A model generated the notes under the pieces. It saw nothing but the letters and a program-made list of their open reading frames with translations, did not search any database and was not told where the DNA came from. From positions 248,001 through 312,000 of the forward strand of contig CBDCQY010000002.1 of assembly GCA_965220855.1 (NCBI GenBank): 64,000 nucleotides of DNA, written 5' to 3'. Positions 25,825 to 34,369 of this stretch are shown here, one piece after another (positions within the stretch are counted from its first letter, which is position 1; each line of letters begins with the position of its first letter). A program made the translations under genes and the position numbers. This DNA is from Bin95 sp965220855. GTDB lineage: Bacteria > Pseudomonadota > Alphaproteobacteria > Bin95.

Positions 25825-26524
25825 CCCCTGGCGGGCGCTCGGCGACGAGCTCGACCGCTGGACGGCGCCGGCCGGCTTCTGGTGGCGCGATGACGACGCG
25901 CACGCGCCGAACGCCGCGCTCGACCGCCTGCTGGCCGCGCTCGACGGCGTTCCCCTGGCGCTGGCGGCGGTGCCGGCGGCGGCGGCGCCGGGCCTGCCGG
26001 GCGCGATTCTCCAGCATGGCTGGCGCCACCGGAACCATGCCGGCGCGGGCGAGAAGAAGGCGGAGTTCGGCCCCCACCGCCCGCTGGCGGCCATGCTGGG
26101 CGAGCTGGAGGCCGGGCGCGAGCGGCTCGCGGCGCTTTACGGCCCGCGCTTCCTGCCGGTGCTGGCGCCGCCCTGGAACCGCATCGACCCGGCGCTGGCC
26201 GCCCGCCTGCCCGAGTCGGGCTGGCGCGGCCTCTCGCTGTTTCGCCCGCGCCGGCGGCCCTTTGAGACCAACGCCCATATCGATCCGGTGGCCTGGCGGA
26301 CCGACCGGCGCTTCCGGGGCGCGCCGGCCGTGCTGGCCGACATTGCGGCGCATCTTCGCGCCCGGCGCGAGGGCCGGGCCGACCCGGACGAGCCGACCGG
26401 CATCCTCTCCCACCATCCGGTCGCGGACGCGGCCGGTCTCGCCTTCTTCGCCGAGCTCGCCCGCTTCGTCCGCGACCATCCGCGCGCCCGCTGGCTGGAT
26501 CCCGAGACGCTCTGGCCGGCATGA
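25814..26524 (+). CDS. Polysaccharide deacetylase-like protein
   Basis: The 236-residue protein has features of a NodB-like deacetylase variant: FWWRDDDAHAPN (metal Asp region), ILQHGWRHRNHA (motif 2 His pair), and LAPPWNRIDPAL (motif 3). The usual signal peptide is missing, so it may act on a cytoplasmic lipid-linked sugar. It closes the glycan cluster; its stop overlaps an in-frame ATG at 26521, upstream of the favoured start of the next gene. Confidence 0.75.
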   Translation: MPADPWRALGDELDRWTAPAGFWWRDDDAHAPNAALDRLLAALDGVPLALAAVPAAAAPGLPGAILQHGWRHRNHAGAGEKKAEFGPHRPLAAMLGELEAGRERLAALYGPRFLPVLAPPWNRIDPALAARLPESGWRGLSLFRPRRRPFETNAHIDPVAWRTDRRFRGAPAVLADIAAHLRARREGRADPDEPTGILSHHPVADAAGLAFFAELARFVRDHPRARWLDPETLWPA

Positions 26525-26592
26525 ACACTGGCGGCGGCGGGCGGAATGGCGCACACTCCGGGGCTTCCGGCGGGAAGGGGCAGGCAGGCGCG

Positions 26593-27120
26593 ATGACGGC
26601 GGAGACATCCATGCCCGGCGACGGCATGGCGCTCGGCTATCCGGTCGGGGCGCTCTGGCCGGACTATGGGCGCGCCGCTCTCGGGCTGACGCTCTCGGTC
26701 GCGCCCATGCCCTGGGTGCCGGCGGACAGCTTCGGCAACTGGCTGCTGGCGCTGCTGGCGCTGCTGTTCGGCGGTTTCGCGCTGATGACCTGGGTGAAGC
26801 AGCGCACCACGGTGCGGATCAACCCGACCGGGATCGTCGCCGACGGGCCGCTCGGCCGCCGCATCGACTGGAGCCGGCTCGAACGTCTGGCGCTGCGCTT
26901 CTATTCCACCCGCAAGGAGCGCGCCCATGGCTGGATGCAGCTGAAGCTCTCCGGCGGCGGCGCGACGATCACCATCGACTCCAATCTCGACCGCTTCTCC
27001 CTGGTCGCGGCACGCGCCGCGCGGGCGGCAGCGGAGAACGCGCTGGCGCTCGACCCGACCACGCTCGCCAATCTGGAAGCGCTGGGCGTGTGGCCGGTCG
27101 AGACCGGCGAGGAGCGGTGA
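26593..27120 (+). CDS. Membrane protein with PH-like domain, unknown function
   Basis: From ATG 26593, preceded by GGAAGGGG, this is a 175-residue protein; an alternative start at 26521 overlaps the previous gene and adds 24 Gly-rich residues. It has one or two hydrophobic segments (AALGLTLSVAP; NWLLALLALLFGGFALMTW) and then a beta-rich part (VRINPTGIVADGPLGRRIDWSRLERLALRFYS) that resembles bacterial PH domains. Its stop overlaps the GTG start of the peptide ABC ATPase, so it may be expressed with that importer. Confidence 0.6.
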   Translation: MTAETSMPGDGMALGYPVGALWPDYGRAALGLTLSVAPMPWVPADSFGNWLLALLALLFGGFALMTWVKQRTTVRINPTGIVADGPLGRRIDWSRLERLALRFYSTRKERAHGWMQLKLSGGGATITIDSNLDRFSLVAARAARAAAENALALDPTTLANLEALGVWPVETGEER

Positions 27121-28997
27121 CCGCCCTTCTCGAAATCGACAATCTGGCGGTCGATTTCATGACGCCGGGCGGCCCGGTGCGGGCCGTCGATGGCGTCTCC
27201 TTTCGCGCGCCGGCGGGGCGCACGGTAGCGCTGGTGGGCGAATCCGGCTCCGGCAAGTCGGTCACCGCGCAGGCGGTGATGGGCATCCTGCCCGCCGCCG
27301 CCACCATCCGCTCCGGCGCCATCCGGCTGAACCGCGATGGCCGGCCGGCGGTGGATATCGCCCGGCTCGATCCGGACGGGCGCGCCATGCGCCGGCTGCG
27401 CGGCCGCGCCGTTTCGATCATCTTCCAGGAGCCGATGACCTCGCTCTCGCCGCTGCACACCATCGGCGACCAGGTCTCCGAAGCGCTGCGCGCGCAGGGC
27501 GGCCCGGAGGCCCGGCGGGCGGAGGCGGCGACGGAGGAGATGCTGCGCCTCGCGGGCTTTCCCGACCCGGCGCGCGCGCTCGACGCCTATCCGTTCGAGC
27601 TCTCCGGGGGCCTCCGCCAGCGCGCCATGATCGCCATGGCGCTGATCTGCCGGCCGGCGCTGCTGATCGCGGATGAGCCGACCACCGCCCTCGACGTGAC
27701 CGTCCAGGCCCGAATCCTCAAGCTTATCAAGGACTTGCAGCAGCAACTCGGCATGGCGGTGCTGATGATCACCCACGATCTGGGCGTGGTCGCCAACATG
27801 GCCGACGAGGTGGTGGTGATGTATCGCGGCCGGATCGTGGAGTCGGGCGGCGTCGAGGATGTCTTTCGCCGCGCCGGGCATCCCTATCTGAAGGCGCTGC
27901 TTTCCGCCGTGCCGCGCTTCCACATGGACGCCGGCGAACGGCTGACGCCGATCCGCGAGGCGCGCGTCGAGGGGGGCGCGCTGCTCGCCGGGGCGGAGGC
28001 GCGCCCGGCCGCGCCGGCCGGCGGCCCGCTTCTGGAGGTGCGGGGCCTCGCCAAGCGCTTCGGCGCGCGCAAGGCGGGCCTGCTCGGCGGCGGGGCCGCC
28101 CAGGGCGTGCTGGCGGTGGACGATGTGAGCTTCGATATCCGGCGCGGCGAGTGCCTGGGCCTGGTGGGCGAGAGCGGCTGCGGCAAGAGCACGACGGCGA
28201 AGATCGTGATGCGCGCGCTCGCGCCCGACCGGGGGGAGGTGGTCTTCCACGACGCCGGCGGGCCGGTCGATCTGCTGCGGCTGCCGGCGCGCCGCCTGCT
28301 GCCCTTTCGCCGGCGCATCCAGTATGTCTTCCAGGATCCCTTCAGCGCGCTCAACCCGCGCATGACGGCGTTCGATATCGTCTCCGAGCCGCTGGTCGTG
28401 CACGGTCTGGCCGCGCCCGAGGAGCGCCGCGCCATCGCGCGCGAGCTGATGCGCCTGGTCGGCCTCGACGAGCGCCATCTCAACCGCTATCCGCACAGCT
28501 TCTCCGGCGGCCAGCGCCAGCGGCTCGGCATCGCGCGGGCGCTGGCGCTCAAGCCCGAACTGCTGCTCTGCGACGAGCCGGTCTCCGCCCTCGACGTCTC
28601 GGTGCAGGCGCAGATCCTGAACCTGCTGAAGGACCTGCAGCGCCGGCTCGGCCTCACCTATCTGTTCGTCTCGCACAATCTGGCCGTGGTCGATTACATG
28701 GCCGACCGCATCGCGGTGATGTGCGCCGGGCGGCTGGTGGAATTGGCCCCGCGACAGGCGCTGTTTCGCGAACCCCGCCACCCCTACACCAAGGCGCTGC
28801 TGGCGGCGGTGCCGGAGCCGGACCCCGACCGCCCGCTCGACTTCGCCATGCTGGCCGACGAGCGCGCCTCGACGCCCGCGGCCTGGCCGGGGCCGTTCCG
28901 CCTCGACGGCAAGGCGCCGGCGCGGCTGATGGAGGTCGGCGCGGGACATTTCGTGCGCGCGCGCGAAGACGCCGACCCGCGCGAGCTGGCGGCATGA
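27117..28997 (+). CDS. Peptide ABC importer ATPase, two fused domains (YejF-like)
   Basis: The 626-residue protein fuses two oligopeptide-type ATPases. Domain 1 has Walker A GESGSGKS (K47), LSGGLRQRAMIA and LLIADEPTTALD. Domain 2 has GESGCGKS (K357), FSGGQRQRLGIARAL and LLLCDEPVSALD. Both end in the Opp/Dpp C-terminal extension (PYLKALLSAVP, PYTKALLAAVP). The start is GTG 27117, overlapping the upstream stop. The fused layout is that of YejF. It powers uptake through the two permeases encoded downstream. Confidence 0.92.
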   Translation: MTALLEIDNLAVDFMTPGGPVRAVDGVSFRAPAGRTVALVGESGSGKSVTAQAVMGILPAAATIRSGAIRLNRDGRPAVDIARLDPDGRAMRRLRGRAVSIIFQEPMTSLSPLHTIGDQVSEALRAQGGPEARRAEAATEEMLRLAGFPDPARALDAYPFELSGGLRQRAMIAMALICRPALLIADEPTTALDVTVQARILKLIKDLQQQLGMAVLMITHDLGVVANMADEVVVMYRGRIVESGGVEDVFRRAGHPYLKALLSAVPRFHMDAGERLTPIREARVEGGALLAGAEARPAAPAGGPLLEVRGLAKRFGARKAGLLGGGAAQGVLAVDDVSFDIRRGECLGLVGESGCGKSTTAKIVMRALAPDRGEVVFHDAGGPVDLLRLPARRLLPFRRRIQYVFQDPFSALNPRMTAFDIVSEPLVVHGLAAPEERRAIARELMRLVGLDERHLNRYPHSFSGGQRQRLGIARALALKPELLLCDEPVSALDVSVQAQILNLLKDLQRRLGLTYLFVSHNLAVVDYMADRIAVMCAGRLVELAPRQALFREPRHPYTKALLAAVPEPDPDRPLDFAMLADERASTPAAWPGPFRLDGKAPARLMEVGAGHFVRAREDADPRELAA

Positions 28998-30820
28998 GGC
29001 TCGCCCGCGCCCTCTTGGCGGCGGGCGCGCTGCTGCTGGCCCGAGAGGCCGGCGCGCTGCCGCCGCTCGCTGAGCGGCTGCCGGAGCGCCCGCTGGTCGA
29101 TCCGGCGGCCGCCGGGCGTCCCGGCGGCGCGCTGCGCATGCTGATGGCCAAGGCCAAGGACACCCGCCAGATGGTCGTCTATGGCTATGCCCGGCTGGTC
29201 GGCTACACGCCCGAGCTCGAGCTCGCGCCCGACATCCTGGAGCGGGTCGAGACGCGCGAGGGCCGCATCTTCACGCTCCATCTCCGGCCGGGCCACAAAT
29301 GGTCGGACGGCCACCCCTTCACCGCCGAGGATTTCCGCTACTGGTGGGAGGATGTGGCCAACAATGCCGAGCTTTCGCCGACCGGCCCGCCGGCGGCGAT
29401 GCTGGCCGACGGGCGCCCGCCGGTGTTCGAGCGGCTTGGGGAGACCGTCGTCCGCTACAGTTGGGATGCGCCGAACCCGACCTTCCTGCCGGCGATGGCC
29501 GGCGCGCGGCCGCTGCTGATCTACCGCCCGGCGCATTATCTGAAGCGCTTCCACGCCGCCCACGCCGACCCCGAGGCGCTGGCGGCGGCGGTCGAGGCGG
29601 CGCGCCGGCGCTCCTGGGCCGCGCTGCACAACAAGCTCGACAGCCTCTACAAGAACGACAATCCCGACCTGCCGTCGCTGCAGCCCTGGACGCCGGCGAC
29701 GCGCCCGCCGTCCGACCGCTTCGTCTTCACCCGCAACCCCTATTACCACCGCGTGGACGGGCAAGGCCGCCAGCTGCCCTATATCGACCGGGTGGTGATG
29801 AATATCGCGTCGGCCGGCCTGATCCCCGCCAAGACCGCTGCCGGCGAGAGCGACCTGCAGGCGCGCTATCTGCGCTTCGACAATGTGACCTTCCTGAAGC
29901 AGGGCGAAGGGACGGGCGGCTACCGGCTGCATCTCTGGCGCACCGGCAAGGGCGCGCATGTGGCGCTCTACCCCAATCTCAACGCGCGCGATCCGGTCTG
30001 GCGGCGGCTGTTCCGCGATGTGCGGGTGCGCCGCGCGCTCTCGCTCGGCCTCTATCGGGAGGAGGTCAACGAGGTGATCTATTTCGGCCTGGCGCTCACC
30101 GGAAATAACGGCCTGCTGCCGGCGAGCCCGCTCTACGACGAGCGAGAGCGCCAGCGCTGGGCGGCGTTCGACCCCGAGGCCGCCAACGCCCTGCTCGACG
30201 AGGCCGGCCTCGCGCGCGACGGCGACGGGCTGCGCCGGCTGCCCGACGGCCGCCCGGCGGAACTGATCGTGGAGACCGCCGGCGAGAGCACCGAGGAGAC
30301 CGACATCCTCCAGCTGGTCCATGACAGCTGGCTCCGGCTCGGGATCAAGCTGCACGCCAAGCCCCTGCAGCGCGAATTGCTGCGCAACCGCATCTTCTCC
30401 GGCGAGACGCTGATGTCGGTCTGGTCGGGCTGGGAGAACGGCCTCGCCTCGGCGGCGATGAGTCCGGCGGAGCTTGCGCCCACCAGCCAGCAGCAGCTGC
30501 AATGGCCCAAGTGGGGCCAGTATCGCGAGACCGGCGGGCGGTCGGGCGAGCCGATCGACATGGAGGCCCCCCGGCGCCTTCACGCGCTCTACCGGGCCTG
30601 GGGGCGGGAGGACGACGCCGACGCGCGCCGGCGCATCTGGCGCGAGATGCTGGCGATCCACGCCGAGCAGGTGTTCGTGCTGGGGGTGATCGGCGGCGTC
30701 CGCCAGCCCGTGGTCGTCTCCGAGCGGCTGCGCGGCGTGCCCGAGCAGGGCTATTACAACTGGGAGCCGGGGGCGCATTTCGGCATTTTCCGCCCCGACC
30801 GGTTCTGGCTGGCGCAGTAG
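28994..30820 (+). CDS. Peptide ABC importer substrate-binding protein (family 5)
   Basis: The 608-residue protein has a signal peptide ending about GALPP, then the SBP family 5 core: LELAPDILERVETREGRIFTLHLRPGHKWSDGHPFTAEDF. It captures oligopeptides or related compounds in the periplasm for the Yej-like importer. The ATG overlaps the ATPase stop. Length exceeds typical OppA (about 540) and fits the YejA-like group. The exact ligand cannot be inferred. Confidence 0.9.
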   Translation: MRLARALLAAGALLLAREAGALPPLAERLPERPLVDPAAAGRPGGALRMLMAKAKDTRQMVVYGYARLVGYTPELELAPDILERVETREGRIFTLHLRPGHKWSDGHPFTAEDFRYWWEDVANNAELSPTGPPAAMLADGRPPVFERLGETVVRYSWDAPNPTFLPAMAGARPLLIYRPAHYLKRFHAAHADPEALAAAVEAARRRSWAALHNKLDSLYKNDNPDLPSLQPWTPATRPPSDRFVFTRNPYYHRVDGQGRQLPYIDRVVMNIASAGLIPAKTAAGESDLQARYLRFDNVTFLKQGEGTGGYRLHLWRTGKGAHVALYPNLNARDPVWRRLFRDVRVRRALSLGLYREEVNEVIYFGLALTGNNGLLPASPLYDERERQRWAAFDPEAANALLDEAGLARDGDGLRRLPDGRPAELIVETAGESTEETDILQLVHDSWLRLGIKLHAKPLQRELLRNRIFSGETLMSVWSGWENGLASAAMSPAELAPTSQQQLQWPKWGQYRETGGRSGEPIDMEAPRRLHALYRAWGREDDADARRRIWREMLAIHAEQVFVLGVIGGVRQPVVVSERLRGVPEQGYYNWEPGAHFGIFRPDRFWLAQ

Positions 30821-30838
30821 CGGCGGGAGGGGGGACCG

Positions 30839-31837
30839 ATGCTCGCCTATATCGCCCGCAGGCTGCTGATCGCGGTCCCGACGCTGGCCGCCGTCAGCGC
30901 CATCGTCTTCGTCATCATCCAGCTGCCGCCCGGCGACTATCTCACCACCTATATCGCCGAATTGCAGTCGCAGGGCGAGGCCGCCGACGAGGGCAAGATC
31001 GCCTTCCTGCGCCAGCAATACGGCCTAGACCAGCCGCTCTGGAAGCAATATCTGCTCTGGGTCGGAGGCATGTTGCAGGGCGATTTCGGCTATTCCTTCG
31101 AATACGACCTGCCGGTCTCCGATGTGGTGGGCGACCGGCTCTGGCTCTCGCTGCTGCTCAATTTCGCCACCATCGTCTTCATCTGGGCGGTCGCCTTCCC
31201 GATCGGCTTCTACTCCGCCACCCATCAATATTCCTGGGGCGACCACGGGCTGACCTTCCTCGGCTTCATCGGCCTCGCCACGCCCAATTTCCTGCTGGCG
31301 CTGGTGCTGATGTATCTCTTGCGGGTGGAGTTCGGCATTTCCATCGGCGGGCTGATGGACGCCCAATATGTCGATCGACCGATGTCCTGGGCCAAGGCGG
31401 TCTCGATCCTGGAGCATCTGATCGTGCCGGTGGCGGTGATCGGCACCGCCGGCACCGCCGGCATGATCCGCCGGCTGCGCGCCAATCTGCTGGACGAGCT
31501 GCAAAAGCAATATGTCGTCACCGCGCGCGCCAAGGGGCTGCCGAAGCTGCGCCTGCTGCTGAAATATCCGGTGCGCATGTCGCTCAACCCCTTCGTCGCC
31601 GACATCGGCAACATGCTGCCGCAGATCGTCTCCGGCTCGGCGGTGGTGTCGATGGTGATGAGCCTGCCGACCACCGGGCCGATGCTGATCGACGCGCTGC
31701 GCTCCCAGGACATGTATCTCGCCGGCTCCTTCCTGATGTTCCTCTCGGTGCTGACCATCGTCGGCATGCTGCTCTCCGACCTGGCGCTGGCGGCGCTCGA
31801 CCCGCGCATCCGGCTCGGCGGCGGGGCCGAGCGATGA
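30839..31837 (+). CDS. Peptide ABC importer permease (DppB/YejB type)
   Basis: The 332-residue protein begins MLAYIARRLLIAVPTLAAVSAIVFVIIQL, the first helix of OppB/DppB permeases, and has about six membrane segments. The inner loop (QYVVTARAKGLPKLRLLLKYPVRMSLNPFV) carries the EAA-like motif. A GGGAGGGGGG sequence before the ATG serves as ribosome-binding site. It pairs with the next gene as a heterodimer. Confidence 0.93.
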   Translation: MLAYIARRLLIAVPTLAAVSAIVFVIIQLPPGDYLTTYIAELQSQGEAADEGKIAFLRQQYGLDQPLWKQYLLWVGGMLQGDFGYSFEYDLPVSDVVGDRLWLSLLLNFATIVFIWAVAFPIGFYSATHQYSWGDHGLTFLGFIGLATPNFLLALVLMYLLRVEFGISIGGLMDAQYVDRPMSWAKAVSILEHLIVPVAVIGTAGTAGMIRRLRANLLDELQKQYVVTARAKGLPKLRLLLKYPVRMSLNPFVADIGNMLPQIVSGSAVVSMVMSLPTTGPMLIDALRSQDMYLAGSFLMFLSVLTIVGMLLSDLALAALDPRIRLGGGAER

Positions 31838-32994
31838 AGGACGCGCCCGAGCATTTCGTCGATCCGGCCCCCTGGGACCCCCATGCCGAGGAGACGCTGA
31901 CGCCGGAGCAGGAGCGCTACTATCTGGCGACGCAATGGCGGCTGATGTGGTGGAAGCTGAAGCGCCACCGCCTCGCCGTCGCCTCCGGCGTCGTGCTGCT
32001 GGCGCTCTACGCCTCGGTGCTGGTGTCGGAAGCGCTGGCGCCCTACGGCCTGTCGAGCCGCAATATCCATCACATCCACGCGCCGCCGCAGACGGTGCAT
32101 TTCTTCCATGAAGGCGATTTCGTCGGGCCGTTCGTCTATGGCTACACGCGCTCGCTCGACCTGGCGCAATTGAAGCGCGTCTATGTCGAAGACCCGAGCC
32201 GCGTCTATCGGCTGCGCTTCTTCTGCCGGGGCGACGGCTATCGCTTCTGGGGCCTGTTCGAGGCCGACTTCCACCTGGTCTGCCCGGCCGACGAAGAGGG
32301 CGCGACGCTCTTCCTGCTCGGCACCGACCGCCTCGGGCGCGACGTGCTCTCGCGCATGATCTACGGGGCGCGCATCTCGCTCACCGTCGGCCTGTTCGGC
32401 ATTCTGATCTCCTTCACGCTCGGCGTCGTCATCGGCGGCCTCGCCGGCTATTATGGCGGCTGGGTGGACGGGCTGTCGCAGCGGCTGATCGAGATCGTGC
32501 GCTCCTTCCCCGAACTGCCGCTCTGGATGGCGCTCTCCGCCGCGCTGCCGGTGACCTGGCCGCCGGTGCTGATCTATTTCGGCATCACCGTCATTCTGGG
32601 GCTGCTGGACTGGACGGGGCTGGCGCGCGCGGTGCGCTCCAGGCTGCTGGCGATGCGCGAGGAGGATTTCTGCGCCGCCGCGCAGCTGATGGGCGCGAGT
32701 CCCCGGCGGATCATCGCGCGCCATCTGCTGCCGGGCTTCGCCAGCCATCTGATCGCCTCGGCCACGCTCTCCATTCCCGCCATGATCCTCGGCGAGACGG
32801 CGCTCAGCTATCTGGGCCTCGGCCTGCGCCCGCCGATCACCAGCTGGGGCGTGCTGCTGACCGAGGCGCAGAACATGAATGTCGTGGCGCTCTATCCCTG
32901 GCTGATGCTGCCGGTGCTGCCCGTCGTGGTGACGGTGCTGGCCTTCAACTTTCTCGGCGACGGCCTCCGGGACGCCGCCGACCCCTACAAATAA
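31834..32994 (+). CDS. Peptide ABC importer permease (DppC/YejE type)
   Basis: The 386-residue protein has an N-terminal helix after about 45 residues, a long periplasmic stretch (about 70-150), then the DppC core GTDRLGRDVLSRMIYGARISL and inner loop FCAAAQLMGASPRRIIARHLLPG. The long periplasmic part is characteristic of YejE rather than DppC. The start overlaps the DppB-type gene stop (ATGA). It completes the importer: ATPase, binding protein, two permeases. Confidence 0.92.
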   Translation: MKDAPEHFVDPAPWDPHAEETLTPEQERYYLATQWRLMWWKLKRHRLAVASGVVLLALYASVLVSEALAPYGLSSRNIHHIHAPPQTVHFFHEGDFVGPFVYGYTRSLDLAQLKRVYVEDPSRVYRLRFFCRGDGYRFWGLFEADFHLVCPADEEGATLFLLGTDRLGRDVLSRMIYGARISLTVGLFGILISFTLGVVIGGLAGYYGGWVDGLSQRLIEIVRSFPELPLWMALSAALPVTWPPVLIYFGITVILGLLDWTGLARAVRSRLLAMREEDFCAAAQLMGASPRRIIARHLLPGFASHLIASATLSIPAMILGETALSYLGLGLRPPITSWGVLLTEAQNMNVVALYPWLMLPVLPVVVTVLAFNFLGDGLRDAADPYK

Positions 32995-33020
32995 CGGTGC
33001 GAACGAGGGAGGCGCCGGGC

Positions 33021-33812
33021 ATGGCGGAAATGGACGGCAAGGTGGCGCTGGTGGCCGGCGCCGGGGCGCGCGATGCGGATGGCGTCGGCAACGGCCGCGC
33101 GGCGGCGATTTTGCTGGCCCAGGCCGGCGCGCGCGTGATGTGCGTCGATCGCGAGCTGGCGCTCGCCGAGCGCACGGCGGAGATGATCGCGGAACGCGGC
33201 GGCGAGGCGGCGGCCTTCGCGGCGGATGTCACGCGCGATGCGGATTGCGCCGCCATGGTGGCGGAGACGCTCTCCCGCTTCGGGCGGCTGGATGCGCTCG
33301 ACAACAATGTCGGCATCTCCTCGCGCGGATCGGTGGTGGAGGAGAGCGAGGCGGCCTGGGACCGGGTGATGGATGTCAATGTGAAGGGCATGTTCCTCGC
33401 CGCCAAGCACGCCATCCCCGCCATGGTAGCGACGGCCGGCGGCGGCGCGGTGGTCAATGTCTCCTCGATCTCGGCGCTCCGCCCGCGCGGCCTCACCGCC
33501 TATTCGGCCTCCAAGGGCGCGGTGATCGCGCTCACCCGCGCCATGGCGGTCGATCACGGCAGCGAGGGCGTGCGCGTCAATTGCGTCGCGCCCGGCCCCG
33601 TCTATACGCCGATGGTCTATGGCCGCGGCATGAGCGAGACGGCGCGCCGGGCGCGCGCCGACGCCTCGCTGCTGAAGACCGAGGGGACCGGCTGGGACAT
33701 CGGCGAGGCGGTGCGCTTCCTGCTCTCCGACCGCGCGCGCTGGATCACCGGCCATGTGCTGATCGTGGATGGCGGCGCCTCGGTGCGCGGCCCGGAAAGG
33801 GATACCGTGTGA
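33021..33812 (+). CDS. Short-chain dehydrogenase/reductase
   Basis: The 263-residue SDR has a cofactor site (KVALVAGAGARDADGVGNGRAAAILL, an unusual long Gly-rich loop), NNVG in place of NNAG, and the catalytic YSASK with upstream Ser in VSSISA. The acidic residue in CVDRE after strand 2 favours NAD over NADP. ATG 33021 follows GGGAGG; an earlier in-frame GTG (32997) is less likely. It overlaps the next gene as TGATG, so the two are coupled. Substrate unknown. Confidence 0.88.
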   Translation: MAEMDGKVALVAGAGARDADGVGNGRAAAILLAQAGARVMCVDRELALAERTAEMIAERGGEAAAFAADVTRDADCAAMVAETLSRFGRLDALDNNVGISSRGSVVEESEAAWDRVMDVNVKGMFLAAKHAIPAMVATAGGGAVVNVSSISALRPRGLTAYSASKGAVIALTRAMAVDHGSEGVRVNCVAPGPVYTPMVYGRGMSETARRARADASLLKTEGTGWDIGEAVRFLLSDRARWITGHVLIVDGGASVRGPERDTV

Positions 33813-34357
33813 TGGCCCGCATTCCTTTGCTCGAACGCGAAGACCTGGCGCCGGAGCACCGCGATGTGCTCGAGCGCAGCATCAACCTGAACAAGGCGCT
33901 CGCCCACAGCCCGGAAGGCGCGCGCGCCTTCTCGGCGCTCGGCGGCTGGATCCGCTGGCAGTGCAAGCTCGACCCGCGCCTCCGCGAACTCGCCATCCTG
34001 CAGGTCGGCTGCCTCGCGCGCTCGCCCTACGAGTACAGCCACCATATCAAGATCGGCAAGGATTTCGGCCTCTCGGACGCCGACATCCGCGCCGTGCAGG
34101 CCGAGACGCGGGGCGAGGCGGGCGGCCTCGGCGCGCTGGAGACGGCGGTGCTCAGAGGCGCGCGCGAGATGACCGAAGGCCCCGCCATGTCGGAGCAGAC
34201 CTTCGGCGCGCTCCGCGAGGCGCTCGGCGAGGCCCGGCTGGTCGATCTGGTGCTGGTGATCGCCTTCTATTGCGGCGTGGTGCGCCTGCTGGCGACGCTG
34301 GAGGTGGATGTGGAGCCGGACTACCAACCCTGGCTCGACGCCTTCCCGCTCGACTGA
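33812..34357 (+). CDS. Carboxymuconolactone decarboxylase family protein
   Basis: The 181-residue helical protein has the CMD/AhpD-like core ELAILQVGCLARSPYEYSHHIKIGKDFGLSD, with a His pair where AhpD has CxxC, so it is not the peroxidase type. Such proteins act in aromatic or lactone catabolism, often with an SDR, as here (TGATG overlap). The gene converges on the FAD oxidase gene with 12 bases between stops. Confidence 0.82.
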   Translation: MARIPLLEREDLAPEHRDVLERSINLNKALAHSPEGARAFSALGGWIRWQCKLDPRLRELAILQVGCLARSPYEYSHHIKIGKDFGLSDADIRAVQAETRGEAGGLGALETAVLRGAREMTEGPAMSEQTFGALREALGEARLVDLVLVIAFYCGVVRLLATLEVDVEPDYQPWLDAFPLD

Positions 34358-34369
34358 CGGAAGCGGCCT

